This document shows, piece by piece, positions 42,560 to 52,028 of a stretch of 64,000 bases of DNA. The notes below the pieces were generated by a model. The model had not been told where the DNA came from. It searched no databases and saw only the letters and a program-made list of their open reading frames with translations. Positions within the stretch are counted from its first letter, which is position 1, and each line of letters begins with the position of its first letter. The translations under genes were made by a program, and so were the position numbers. The DNA is from Coprothermobacter proteolyticus DSM 5265 (GTDB taxonomy: Bacteria; Coprothermobacterota; Coprothermobacteria; Coprothermobacterales; Coprothermobacteraceae). Where the stretch lies: assembly GCF_000020945.1 (NCBI RefSeq), contig NC_011295.1:1302001-1366000 (forward strand), written 5' to 3'.

Positions 42560-44557
42560 ATGAAGACAAAATCTTTGAAGCTTAAACTATCGCTAACCAT
42601 AGTAGTAACAGCACTTATCCCGTTATTGCTTCTTGGTGTTGTTGTAGCCTACCGCACTGCTGGCAACATTAGGTCCTTAGTAAGCAACCAGTTGCAGACT
42701 CAAAATGCAGCAGATGCTTCTAGTATTCTCGCGTTTACCGATATTCATGGTTATTTAGCTTCTTATTTAGCCTCTAGCGATAGCGTAATAAGCTTGGCAG
42801 AAAGCGGCGACTTCACTATCCTCCAACAAGTACTGGCCATGTTCGATACAGCTCTAAAAGAATATCCATCCACAATGAACGTCTACGTCGGCACTAAAGA
42901 TGGATTGATGTTCATACGACCTGAGCAAGAACTGCCAGCTGATTTCGACCCTCGCACCAGACCTTGGTATGAGGAAGCAATTGCAAACCCAAACAGCTAC
43001 ATCGTAACAGAGCCCTACACAGACGCTGGCTCTAAGAAAACGGTTATTTCAGTAGCTAAGGCGATCTCGTCTAATGGCGAATATGTAGGAGCAATAGGAA
43101 TTGACTTCGAAATCAACAAGGTTGTAGAAGAGATTTTTGGCGACACAGGTGACACCCAGAAATACTTGATCAATGGAAGTGGCAAAGTTTTACTAGCCAG
43201 TAAAAATGCCTCCATAAAGGCTGACACTGACTTGAATACTGAGAACTTATTCAAACAGGTCCAGGAAGCCTCTTCCAAAGGAGGATTGTTCGAGTTTTCA
43301 TACAAAGGCAACAACAGTTACGCGTTGGCAATGCAACTGCCCAATGGTTGGTATTTTCTTTCCCTAGTACCTCGCACAGTGGTATCTCAGCCCATAAGCT
43401 CCATAATATTCACAACTCTGATAATTGGTGCTCTTGCTCTCATCTTTGCAATTCTGTTAGGATTCATATCAACCCAGAACATGCTTATTAAGCCAATTGA
43501 AAAGCTTAGAACAAGCGTATCAGCAGTCGCAAAAGGAGATTTAACGTCAACAGTTGAAGTAAGTAGCAAGGACGAGATTGGAGAAATGGCTCAAGACATC
43601 AACACCATGATTCAGGCGCTGAACGAAATAATGACTACTAGTACTGAAGCTGCAAGAAAGTTATCAAACGCTGCAACGAACTTAGCAGCTCTCACAGAAG
43701 AAACGAGCGCTTCAGTAGAAGAAGTCACAGCACAGTCCGGTGAAGTTGCAACAAACGCCGAAGCCACATACAGAGCCATTGAAGACTTTACAGGAGGCGT
43801 GGATCAGGTTTCTAGAACAGCACAAAGCATAGCTTCAGATGCTCAGAATCTTGCTCAGCAAACAGGGAATATTAGACAATCGGCTGAAGAAGGTCAAATG
43901 CGCATTGCCCAAGTAGTAGAGAACTCTGAAAAAGCGCTCCAAAATACAGACAGAACAGATAGAACCATGCAGAAACTAACAGAAGATGCCAAGAGTATTA
44001 GCTCCATAGTAAAAACCATAAATCAAATTGCTGAGCAAACAAATCTACTTGCGTTAAATGCTGCCATAGAAGCCGCTAGAGCTGGAGAAGCTGGAAAAGG
44101 TTTTGCAGTAGTCGCAGATGAAATAAGAAAACTAGCAGAGAAGAGCCAGCAAGCAACCGAAAACATTGCCCACATACTTGACATCATCCAGAAGAGAATT
44201 TCAGCAGTAAGTGGTTCTGTTGGTGAAAACCTTTTATCTGTACAGGAAGCCGTACAAAGGGCAAGAGAAACACAACAGCAATTCTCTACTATTCTCCAAG
44301 AAGTAATAAAAGTAGCATCCACAGCAGAAAGCTTTGCTGCAAGTGCGGAAGAACTTAGTGCGTCTACGGAAGAATTAAATGCTGCAGCTGACACAGCGAT
44401 TAAGCCAGTGCAAACAATTGCTGACCAAGTGCACCAAATCAGTGAAGTCTTGAAACAGCAATCGCAGGCAGTATATCAAGTAGCTCAAGAGGCATCCTCT
44501 ATTGAAGAATTAGCAAACCAGCTAAGGCAAATAGCGGAAAAGTTCGTGCTGCAGTAA
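42560..44557 (+). CDS. Methyl-accepting chemotaxis protein with dCache sensor
   Basis: 665 residues. N-terminal membrane helix (~10-30), extracytoplasmic double-Cache-like sensor (~35-275; [22 protein letters not shown] is typical), second helix (~280-300), HAMP ([31 protein letters not shown]) and a long coiled-coil signalling domain with the hairpin tip [34 protein letters not shown] precedes the ATG. Ligand unknown; Cache receptors often bind amino acids. No che genes are nearby. Confidence 0.92.
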   Translation: MKTKSLKLKLSLTIVVTALIPLLLLGVVVAYRTAGNIRSLVSNQLQTQNAADASSILAFTDIHGYLASYLASSDSVISLAESGDFTILQQVLAMFDTALKEYPSTMNVYVGTKDGLMFIRPEQELPADFDPRTRPWYEEAIANPNSYIVTEPYTDAGSKKTVISVAKAISSNGEYVGAIGIDFEINKVVEEIFGDTGDTQKYLINGSGKVLLASKNASIKADTDLNTENLFKQVQEASSKGGLFEFSYKGNNSYALAMQLPNGWYFLSLVPRTVVSQPISSIIFTTLIIGALALIFAILLGFISTQNMLIKPIEKLRTSVSAVAKGDLTSTVEVSSKDEIGEMAQDINTMIQALNEIMTTSTEAARKLSNAATNLAALTEETSASVEEVTAQSGEVATNAEATYRAIEDFTGGVDQVSRTAQSIASDAQNLAQQTGNIRQSAEEGQMRIAQVVENSEKALQNTDRTDRTMQKLTEDAKSISSIVKTINQIAEQTNLLALNAAIEAARAGEAGKGFAVVADEIRKLAEKSQQATENIAHILDIIQKRISAVSGSVGENLLSVQEAVQRARETQQQFSTILQEVIKVASTAESFAASAEELSASTEELNAAADTAIKPVQTIADQVHQISEVLKQQSQAVYQVAQEASSIEELANQLRQIAEKFVLQ

Positions 44558-44581
44558 GCATAACTTGAGCAATTGCATGCA

Positions 44582-44614
44582 AAGAAGGGGCAGCATTTCT
44601 GCTCCTTCTTTTTT
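44582..44614 (+). terminator. Rho-independent terminator after MCP gene
   Basis: AAGAAGGGGCAG and CTGCTCCTTCTT pair over 12 bp with one G-U and a CATTT loop, followed by TTTT. Confidence 0.9.
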
Positions 44615-44681
44615 GCTGTCCATGTTCTTTTCTTCACTTCCGTATTAGACTTTTTATTATGTATGCAGGAGGTGGAAGGTT

Positions 44682-45428
44682 TTGGACATGGGCTTTTGCA
44701 TAAAACCAGCAGGCGATTCTGCGCTTTTAGTGCAACTAGGCAATAAAATTTCACCAGAACTAAATGCTAAAGTTAGGGCGCTCAACGTAGCACTGCAGCA
44801 TAATCCCATTGAAGGCGTCATTGAAACTGTGCCAGCGTATTGCTCACTGCTGGTGTGTTTTGATCCTCTTAAGTTGGAACCGGCAACGCTTGAGAAACAC
44901 CTTGAAAGAGCTATGGAAACTACCTGCGAGGGAAACATTTCACAGCCATCAGTGACTGTGATACCAGTATGCTATGGCGGCGATCTTGGACCAGACCTTG
45001 AGTTTGTTTCTGCCTACTGCAAGCTTGACCCCGAAGAGGTCATAGCACTGCACAGTGCACCGAACTATCTCATTTACATGCTGGGTTTCACTCCCGGCTT
45101 TCCATACTTAGGAGGCATGGATCCGCGCATTGCCACGCCACGTTTGGAGAATCCGAGGATCAAAATCCCTGCTGGCTCCGTAGGCATAGCAGGAGAACAA
45201 ACTGGTATCTATCCTGTGGACAGCCCTGGTGGTTGGCGCATCATCGGGCGCACACCCGTTAACATATATGATCCTTTCAGGACCCCGCCAGTACTGTTCA
45301 GCGCTGGCAATTACATAAGATTCCAAGCTATTACAGCTGAACAGTATCAAACCATTAAAGAACAGGCCAAAATCGGTGCTTACAAAGTTCGAACATATAA
45401 CCTTGAAGAGGAGAAAGGTATGCTGTAA
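44682..45428 (+). CDS. pxpB: 5-oxoprolinase subunit PxpB (KipI-like)
   Basis: 248 residues. LLVQLGNKISPELNAKV at the start, IPVCYGGDLGPDLEFV, LIYMLGFTPGFPYLGGMDPRI and GSVGIAGEQTGIYPVDSPGGWRIIGRTP are the family signatures. With PxpC and PxpA it opens 5-oxoproline to glutamate using ATP. TTG start eight bases after AGGAGG. First gene of pxpBCA, useful for recovering pyroglutamate from peptides. Confidence 0.93.
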   Translation: MDMGFCIKPAGDSALLVQLGNKISPELNAKVRALNVALQHNPIEGVIETVPAYCSLLVCFDPLKLEPATLEKHLERAMETTCEGNISQPSVTVIPVCYGGDLGPDLEFVSAYCKLDPEEVIALHSAPNYLIYMLGFTPGFPYLGGMDPRIATPRLENPRIKIPAGSVGIAGEQTGIYPVDSPGGWRIIGRTPVNIYDPFRTPPVLFSAGNYIRFQAITAEQYQTIKEQAKIGAYKVRTYNLEEEKGML

Positions 45429-45431
45429 CAA

Positions 45432-46484
45432 ATGCCTACGTTTTTTGAAGTTGTTTCACCGGGTTTTCTAACCACTGTACAAGACAGTGGCCGTTTTGGT
45501 TACCGAAGCATTGGCATGCCCGTTACAGGAGCTTTGGACCAGTACAGTTATAAAGTAGCAAACTTACTCGTCGGCAATGATGAAAGCGCTGCCTGTTTGG
45601 AAATTACTTTACTAGGACCCACTCTTAAGGTACATGGCTCAGCCGTCATTGCTCTAACTGGTGCACTGTTTCAAGCTACGTTAAATGAACAGCCCTTACC
45701 ACAGTGGCAGGCAGTTGAAGTTAAAGAGAACGACATCATTACAATATCGGAAACAAAAGTCGGTGCAAGAGGATACCTGGCAGTAGCCGGGGGATTTTAC
45801 GTGCCCATGGTAATGGGTAGCAGGTCTACCTACATCCGTGGCAAGATTGGTGGCTTTCAAGGCAGACCCCTCCAAAGTGGAGACAAACTGGAAATTGGCT
45901 CGCCTTCAAAAGAACCATCGCAGTATGTAGGCAAGCTTATTCCCATGGAGTACGTTCCAAAGTACGTTATAAACGCTGATAATGACATCATCACATTACG
46001 CGTTATTATGGGACCACAAGATGATTACTTTTCCAAAAAAGGAGTGCAAAACTTCCTCAATAGCACGTACATAATTACTGCTGACTCCGACCGCATGGGT
46101 TACCGCTTGGAAGGCGAACGCATAGAACATATCAGAAAAAACCACACCCAGATCATATCCGATGGCATTCCACTCAGCGCTGTGCAAATACCAGGTGATG
46201 GCATGCCCATTATCATGCTCGCTGACGGACAAACCACTGGAGGTTATCCCAAGATAGCCACAGTCTGCTCAGCTGATCTTCCCCTCTTAGCTCAGGGTAA
46301 GCCAGGAAACAAAGTTCAGTTTGTGGCAATCAGCATGGAAGAAGCCGTTTATCTTCTAAAAGAGCAAGAAGATAAGCTTTGCAAGCTCCGGCTTGTGCTT
46401 AGCCCTAATGCTTCCGCTAGTGCCAAGCATTTCCGTGTGGCAGTGGGCAATCGGTATTTCGATGTATGGGTGGAAGAACGCTAA
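45432..46484 (+). CDS. pxpC: 5-oxoprolinase subunit PxpC (KipA-like)
   Basis: 350 residues. VVSPGFLTTVQDSGRFGYRS at the start, PVTGALDQYSYKVANLLVG, and DRMGYRLEGERIEH with DGQTTGGYPKIATV later, all typical of the PxpC/biotin-dependent carboxylase-like family. The ATG lies three bases after the pxpB stop, with a GAGGAGAAAGG further upstream, so translation is probably coupled. Confidence 0.93.
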   Translation: MPTFFEVVSPGFLTTVQDSGRFGYRSIGMPVTGALDQYSYKVANLLVGNDESAACLEITLLGPTLKVHGSAVIALTGALFQATLNEQPLPQWQAVEVKENDIITISETKVGARGYLAVAGGFYVPMVMGSRSTYIRGKIGGFQGRPLQSGDKLEIGSPSKEPSQYVGKLIPMEYVPKYVINADNDIITLRVIMGPQDDYFSKKGVQNFLNSTYIITADSDRMGYRLEGERIEHIRKNHTQIISDGIPLSAVQIPGDGMPIIMLADGQTTGGYPKIATVCSADLPLLAQGKPGNKVQFVAISMEEAVYLLKEQEDKLCKLRLVLSPNASASAKHFRVAVGNRYFDVWVEER

Positions 46485-46506
46485 GTAATGAAAGGAGGAA
46501 CAGCTA

Positions 46507-47292
46507 ATGCCACTCAAGGTTGATTTAAATGCCGATATGGGAGAAAGCTTTGGCGCCTATAAGCTGGGATTGGATAGAGAACTATTAAACCTTGTAACTT
46601 CTGCTAACATAGCGTGCGGGTTCCATGCAGGCGACTACATGGTCATGCAGAAAACAGTAAACATGGCAGCTTCTAAGAATGTGGCAGTGGGAGCCCATCC
46701 CGGTTTTCCAGATCTTCAAGGGTTCGGACGCCGTAACATGCAACTTTCACCTGAAGAAGTGAGAAACTTAGTTATCTACCAAATTGGAGCATTGCAACCT
46801 TTTGCAAGAGCTGAAGGTACGGAGCTGAAACATGTTAAACCTCACGGAGCACTTTACAACATGGCGGCAGTAAATTATGAGCTCGCAAAAGCTATTGCCG
46901 AAGCTGTAAAAAAGACAGTACCTGACGCCATCTTGCTTGCTTTGGCAAATTCAGAAATGGTTAAAGCAGCTAATGATGTGGGCATTAGAGTGACACAGGA
47001 AGTGTTCGCAGACCGTGCCTACAATGAGGATGGCACGTTGGTGCCCCGTTCCATGCCGGGTGCAGTCATAGACGACCCATTGCAAGCCACAGAGCGTGCA
47101 TTAGAAATGGTTCTGGAAGGCAAAGTAACAGCCATAAACGGCAAAGAGATACCCATTGTTGCACACAGTATTTGTGTTCACGGTGACAACCCGAAGGCCG
47201 TAGAACTGGCTTCAAGCATACGTAAGCAACTGGAAAAAGCCCACGTAGAAGTGGTAGAGCTAACCTACGTGCTAAAAGCGGCATATTCGTAA
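46507..47292 (+). CDS. pxpA: 5-oxoprolinase subunit PxpA (LamB/YcsF family)
   Basis: 261 residues. VDLNADMGESFGAYKLG, SANIACGFHAGDYMVM, GAHPGFPDLQGFGRR, VKPHGALYNMA and EVFADRAYNEDGTLVPRS define the family. Catalytic polysaccharide-deacetylase-like barrel of the 5-oxoprolinase. AAAGGAGGA precedes the ATG. Last gene of pxpBCA. Confidence 0.95.
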   Translation: MPLKVDLNADMGESFGAYKLGLDRELLNLVTSANIACGFHAGDYMVMQKTVNMAASKNVAVGAHPGFPDLQGFGRRNMQLSPEEVRNLVIYQIGALQPFARAEGTELKHVKPHGALYNMAAVNYELAKAIAEAVKKTVPDAILLALANSEMVKAANDVGIRVTQEVFADRAYNEDGTLVPRSMPGAVIDDPLQATERALEMVLEGKVTAINGKEIPIVAHSICVHGDNPKAVELASSIRKQLEKAHVEVVELTYVLKAAYS

Positions 47293-47444
47293 CAACCAAA
47301 ATAAAAAGTGGTATTACACAAAACATGTATGTTCTTTCAGACAACATGTGCTAAACTACCTTCAATAAACGGGGGAGTCAACCTAAAAGACAGTGCAAGG
47401 TTCCAAAAAAACTGTGTTGAGCTCCTCTTGGGGGTGAGTAGTTT

Positions 47445-48542
47445 ATGATGAAACGTTCATTTGGACTGTTGGCTTGCCTTCTAACAGTGACTATTTCCCT
47501 ACTTGGCTGCACAGGAACCACAAGTGAAAACACTGTACCGCTGCTGCTGGAATACAACAACGAAGAGAAAATCAGTTATGTGAAAGCTCTGTGGGCACCA
47601 GAAAAAGGCACCGTGGAAATTGGCAAGGACCCCGTGCTTTCCTACCCTAACAACGACAAGCAAGTAGTAGCTCTGCACTGGGAAGGTCCTGACAGTGTTA
47701 CTGTTTTTACCAGAGAAGCTACAACTAACCTTGCACAGATACAAACAAATGGAGTAAAAGTAAATGTGATCAGCTTAGCCAATTCCTTACCAATCTATTA
47801 CGACCCATTGGTCGCATATACCACCAACGAAGCGATCTATGCTGCTGGAGTAGGCGCTGCTGCAACAACTATTTCTAAGATAAGTGCGACTGGCATGCAA
47901 CAATACCAGGTAGCCAACGGAACCTTTTTAGGCTTAGGTGCCATGGACGACAAGATCTACGTGCTGGTGGGGAAACAGCAGCCCTACGTGCCACCCGAGA
48001 CAGGGACAATCCCCGGCTCAGCAACCATGTCAATAATTCTTGATATCATCAACCCTGATGGAAGCATGACGGTAAAGACGGTCACAGACAACTACGATGC
48101 ATCCATATTAACATTGGCAGAACTTGACATACCTTTTGCCAATGGCTGTTTCTACTTAGACAGTTTACGGTTGGATGTAACTTCTACGGAACCAAAACTT
48201 GTTGAAGTAACATCTATTACCAAAGGTCTTAAAACCGTAGGAACTGCCACAAAGCTTGAACCCTTCACATTTTATGAAGAAACGACTTTCCCATCTTACA
48301 CCAAATACAAAGACTATCTTGTAGCCGTCGGACAAACCGTTGGACCGAATGAACTCACCATAGCAGCGTTCAAAAATGATGAACTCGCAGGTTTTACATT
48401 AATCACTCCATACAGCAGGCTTAGACCCATCCCAGAACAATTGAAAACTACTAAAGTATACACATACGACGCTCACGGAAAGCAGCTCAATAGTTATGCA
48501 ATAAACACTCCTGAAAGCGTTGTAGTTCCAATGACTCCGTAA
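47445..48542 (+). CDS. Lipoprotein, paralog of the one at 53992
   Basis: 365 residues. Signal peptide with lipobox SLLGC (Cys22), then a region of short beta-type repeats without a known domain. Its end (YDAHGKQLNSYAINTP followed by VVVP) matches the end of the lipoprotein at 53992 (YDATGKQLNTYSIQTP, VVVP), and LWAPEKGTVEI matches LTWNTKTGTVEM near the start. A third, broken copy lies at 56808. Function unknown; surface location. TTGGGGGTGAG lies before the ATG. Confidence 0.72.
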   Translation: MMKRSFGLLACLLTVTISLLGCTGTTSENTVPLLLEYNNEEKISYVKALWAPEKGTVEIGKDPVLSYPNNDKQVVALHWEGPDSVTVFTREATTNLAQIQTNGVKVNVISLANSLPIYYDPLVAYTTNEAIYAAGVGAAATTISKISATGMQQYQVANGTFLGLGAMDDKIYVLVGKQQPYVPPETGTIPGSATMSIILDIINPDGSMTVKTVTDNYDASILTLAELDIPFANGCFYLDSLRLDVTSTEPKLVEVTSITKGLKTVGTATKLEPFTFYEETTFPSYTKYKDYLVAVGQTVGPNELTIAAFKNDELAGFTLITPYSRLRPIPEQLKTTKVYTYDAHGKQLNSYAINTPESVVVPMTP

Positions 48543-48639
48543 AGGTACAAGCAAAAACAGAGAGATGAATAACACATACTCTTTGAAGAAACGCCTTCAA
48601 TAATGCACTAGAGAAGTAACCTAACCGTGAGAGGAAACA

Positions 48640-48950
48640 GAGAAAAATCTAATACCTGCAATAATCTTAGTTGCAATACCTTTTGTTGCTTGCTTGCTCG
48701 CCGACAATAGACTGCCTGAGTCGGCTCTTCATCACTGGGCGCTTCTGGTTAACCAAACAGCTACAGCAAAAGGTTTTCTGCCGCTTTCTTTCTTCCTTTC
48801 ATAGTACCGGGAATTAACACACTGCACTGCTCATACCAATCGCTGGCCCATTAATGAGAAACATCATGCAGTTCATGGATTATTACCACGGCTTTGCTGC
48901 ACCATTCCTTAAACTGCTCTTTGCATGCTCACGCCAATCAAAGTAAGCTC
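48640..48950 (+). pseudogene. Possible decayed membrane-protein gene
   Basis: Between the lipoprotein and LCP genes one frame gives a hydrophobic stretch (LIPAIILVAIPFVACLLADN, followed by coding-like residues), which breaks by a stop and continues in other frames with FLPFIVPGINTL and DYYHGFAAPFLKLLF. No start or ribosome site. I read it as a degraded membrane-protein gene, with weak support. Confidence 0.3.
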
Positions 48951-48956
48951 ATAAGA

Positions 48957-48962
48957 TATAAT
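48957..48962 (+). promoter_or_regulatory. -10 element of a probable leaderless gene (LCP protein)
   Basis: TATAAT ends seven bases before GTG 48970, placing the transcript start at the initiation codon. TTGAGG abuts the GTG and is too close to act as a ribosome site. Confidence 0.5.
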
Positions 48963-48969
48963 TCTTGAG

Positions 48970-49992
48970 GTGAAAAAGAAATTCAGTTTCGCAAATATTC
49001 TGATCGTCATCAGTTTGGTAGCTGTTTTCTGTGTATCTTTTGTTGGCGGTGTTTATGCTCAGAAAATCTTGCTGCCGAAAACTGGTAGTTTAAGCATTTC
49101 AGACATCTTGGGCTCTGCCACAAACACATTGTCAAGCATGACAGGTTCGAAAAATGACCAAGTTTGGCTCTTAGCTGGGCTCGATACGGTAGGTAAGATG
49201 AACCAAGGTGGCTCAGTGGGTCATAACGACACGCTCATACTGGCATTCATACACGGTTCTACAGTGAATTTGCTTTATATTCCCAGAGATTCTTTGGTCG
49301 ACATACCAGGTGAAGGCATAACAAAGCTCACGCATGCCTCCATGTATGGTCAGGGGCAAACATATGGTGGTTTGAGCAAACTGGTGCAAACAATTAAGGA
49401 TAATTTTGGAGTGACCGTTGATCATTACGTAGTTGTGAATTTCACAACCATAACAGAGATGGTGGATTTAATGGGTGGACTCACAGTGGATGTGCCGCAA
49501 AGATATTGCTATGAAGGTGTCGGTGTTCCCGATTACACATGCCTAAGCCCAGGTACTCACACACTTAATGGCACGCAGTTCTTGGTATACTGGCGTGTGC
49601 GTGACTTTGGCACCACCCACATGTCCGATTTAGATAGAATTTCTAGGCAAATGTCACTGATAACAGGAACTAATCTTAAAGACCAAGTCATTTCTAAGCT
49701 TTCACCATCTTTTCTGTCCAGTGCCGTGAACATATGGAACGACTACGTCATTTCAGATATGAATCTGGTTGAAGTGGCGCAACTGGCTACAAAGATGAAA
49801 AATGCTCACCTTGTTGTGGATGTACTGCCTGGCGATTTTCATGTAAGACACGTTTTTGATCTAAGCGTACCTGTTGATGTTTACAAGTGGGATGCCGGTT
49901 GGCTAAGGAATTGGTACATTACAACTCTGGGAAATGTTGGACAAGCCTTTGCCTCAGGCGTAAATCCAACAGATTTTGGCACTTCCCAATGA
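48970..49992 (+). CDS. LytR-CpsA-Psr (LCP) family protein
   Basis: 340 residues. N-terminal membrane anchor (ANILIVISLVAVFCVSFVGGVYA), then the LCP domain: GHNDTLILAFIHG, LLYIPRDSLVDIPGEGITKLTHA (Arg-Asp of the active site), VVVNFTTITEMVDLMGG and YWRVRDFGTTHMSDLDRISRQ (the YARxR-type motif in altered form). LCP enzymes attach polymers to peptidoglycan outside the membrane. GTG start without a usable ribosome site. Confidence 0.9.
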   Translation: MKKKFSFANILIVISLVAVFCVSFVGGVYAQKILLPKTGSLSISDILGSATNTLSSMTGSKNDQVWLLAGLDTVGKMNQGGSVGHNDTLILAFIHGSTVNLLYIPRDSLVDIPGEGITKLTHASMYGQGQTYGGLSKLVQTIKDNFGVTVDHYVVVNFTTITEMVDLMGGLTVDVPQRYCYEGVGVPDYTCLSPGTHTLNGTQFLVYWRVRDFGTTHMSDLDRISRQMSLITGTNLKDQVISKLSPSFLSSAVNIWNDYVISDMNLVEVAQLATKMKNAHLVVDVLPGDFHVRHVFDLSVPVDVYKWDAGWLRNWYITTLGNVGQAFASGVNPTDFGTSQ

Positions 49993-50206
49993 ATTACCGT
50001 TAGTTCAAATCATTGAGCTTCACATGAACGTTTTATTCGCTCTTTGATCTATCCACCCCATATGTATGTAACATGGCTACACTTGAATGTTTCTATGTGC
50101 AGCAGCAACCCTTTCAAAGATTGCAGGTTATGAAAACACGAGAATAGGTCCGATGAGCGATGGACTCTCCACCGAACCTATTCTCTGTTACCCTTGGTTT
50201 ACTTTT

Positions 50207-50890
50207 TTATTTGCAATTGCAGTCATTACTTGGAATGGCAACACGTTCGAATATTTCTTTATATACTTCTTCTGGACTTGTACCCCAATGCACCAATAGA
50301 TTGGGTTGGCAACTTGTTATCTCGCCCTCCGGTATTTCCTCTAAGGCTGTCCAGAATCATACGTCGTAGTTACCCTTGCTCGCTTCTTCCAAAGATGGGC
50401 TATAAAGCTTGTACCCCAAATAGCCTGATCCTGTTGATGGATGACTTGCCTCAATATCGTCATGAGCTGCCTGAATTTCTATCCAGTTTTGTACTGCACT
50501 TATCTGATCATCGGTCAAGTAATACTTATTTCTGTCCAGCCACGCCTGAGCTTGCTTTATGGTCCAGTCATCACTTGCCGTTACGTTCAAGTCCTCTTCA
50601 AACCACAGTTCTGCTCTTATATAACCGCTGTTTTGTTTCACTTCGAATGTGGGGTTGGTTGATACCGGGTTGGATTTCATAATCTGGTCAACTTCTTCCC
50701 AGCCTTTCGGGTAAGCATAATTGTAGCGAGCAGGCAAAGCAAAAACATAACTGTCATTTTCAGCCAGCTTAGTGGGTGGCATTGGAGCAGCGCTCACTGA
50801 AAGCTCTTCGCTTTCAACCTAATGAACCCACAATCATGATGACCAACAGCAGTCACGTTAATCTTTTTGTACCTATCTTCTTATGCCTCC
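50207..50890 (-). pseudogene. Broken exported-protein gene, paralog of 53264
   Basis: Minus strand. A leader GGAGGCATAAGA (50879-50890) matches the one ahead of the intact gene; a hydrophobic LLLVIMIVGSLG stretch follows without an ATG, then a frameshift near 50830 into the 146-codon open frame that ends at TGA 50357-50359, after which the same frame is open 49 more codons to TAA 50207. WLDRNKYYLTDDQISAVQNW, LEEASKGNYDV and FWTALEEI (after the TGA) align in order with WLAENKSRLTTEEINVAETE, LQEARNGNFTV and LWTDIDRV of the protein at 53264. So it has lost its start, one frame and one codon. Confidence 0.75.
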
Positions 50891-51034
50891 CTGCTCCATG
50901 GATACGGTGTGATTGTACGCCTATGAAGCCTTGTCATCGCATCTGGCGGTTTAATCGTATTGACCAAATTGTTTGCTTGCCCATGGTCTGCATTGATCTC
51001 TTTGTGCATATCCACAGAATGAACAGCAACATAC

Positions 51035-51040
51035 TATAAT
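51035..51040 (+). promoter_or_regulatory. Possible -10 element for the radical SAM gene
   Basis: TATAAT 43 bases before the ATG; the -35 region is weak. Confidence 0.35.
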
Positions 51041-51083
51041 GCGAAGAGGGAGAAGCACAGAACATCCCGCTAAGGAGGGAAAA

Positions 51084-52022
51084 ATGACAATCTTTGGGCC
51101 GATACCATCCAGAAGACTGGGCGCAAGCCTTGGTGTTAATAACATCCCGTACAAAATATGCTCTTACAACTGCGTTTACTGCCAGGTAGGACGCACGCTA
51201 CACATGCAAGTGAAGCGTACCTTATACAGTAATCCATCAGAAGTTTTCGACGAGGTTAAGAAAAAAGTAGAAAGGATAGGGGAAACTCAGCAAAACGTTG
51301 ACTACATATCCATTGTCCCAGACGGTGAACCCACTTTGGACTCAAGCTTGGGTGAACTCATAGAAAGGCTCAAAGATTTAGGCCTACCCGTAGCAGTTAT
51401 AACTAACAGTTCTCTCACCTGGGATAAATCAGTCCAGGAAGATCTTAAAAAAGCTGACTGGGTCAGTGTGAAAATTGATGCCGTCTCGCCTAACACTTGG
51501 AAACAAATAAATCGACCTCATGCTTCCCTTTCCTTGGACGAAATCTTACAGGGCATGCAGGAGTTCGCAGGCTCGTACACAGGAACCTTGTGCACAGAAA
51601 CAATGCTAGTAAAAGACTTAAACGATAATCCAGAAGAACTTACTGCCATTGCAAACTTCGTTAAATCTCGCATAAGCCCTTATAAAGCCTACATCGGAGT
51701 TCCCACTCGGCCACCAGCGGAACCATGGGTTAGCCGCCCGGAACCTGAGTCAATCACTGCCGCTTACGCCATCTTCACAAAAGAGGGCTTAAACGCTGAA
51801 ACTCTAACCGGTTATGAAAGCAGTGGTTTTGTTGTCACCGATAACCCCGTAGAGGAAATACTGGAAATAACAGCCGTCCACCCTATGCGAAGAGACGCAG
51901 TAGAAGACGTACTCAATCGCTTTGGCGTGGGAGAAGAAGTACTCCAGCAGCTCGTAAAAGAAGGAAGAATTAGAAAAGTCCATTATGAGGGTTGGGATTA
52001 TTACATAAGAGTTATGAGGTGA
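51084..52022 (+). CDS. Radical SAM protein
   Basis: 312 residues. Cluster cysteines in a Cx3Cx2C pattern (Cys26, Cys30, Cys33; CSYNCVYCQVG), preceded by IFGPIPSRRLGASLGVNN and followed by VDYISIVPDGEPTLDSSL, as in COG0731-type Fe-S oxidoreductases. The C-terminal ~70 residues (EEILEITAVHPMRRDAVEDVL ...) look like a winged-helix tail. AAGGAGGGA precedes ATG 51084. Six bases from the AIR-synthase-like gene, so the pair probably works together. Substrate unknown. Confidence 0.87.
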   Translation: MTIFGPIPSRRLGASLGVNNIPYKICSYNCVYCQVGRTLHMQVKRTLYSNPSEVFDEVKKKVERIGETQQNVDYISIVPDGEPTLDSSLGELIERLKDLGLPVAVITNSSLTWDKSVQEDLKKADWVSVKIDAVSPNTWKQINRPHASLSLDEILQGMQEFAGSYTGTLCTETMLVKDLNDNPEELTAIANFVKSRISPYKAYIGVPTRPPAEPWVSRPEPESITAAYAIFTKEGLNAETLTGYESSGFVVTDNPVEEILEITAVHPMRRDAVEDVLNRFGVGEEVLQQLVKEGRIRKVHYEGWDYYIRVMR

Positions 52023-52028
52023 AAACAA

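Noticed and set aside
47325-47350. Two ACATGT hexamers before the lipoprotein gene at 47445 as an operator
   Set aside because: ACATGT is itself palindromic and only six bases long; two copies 22 bases apart are expected by chance in this composition.
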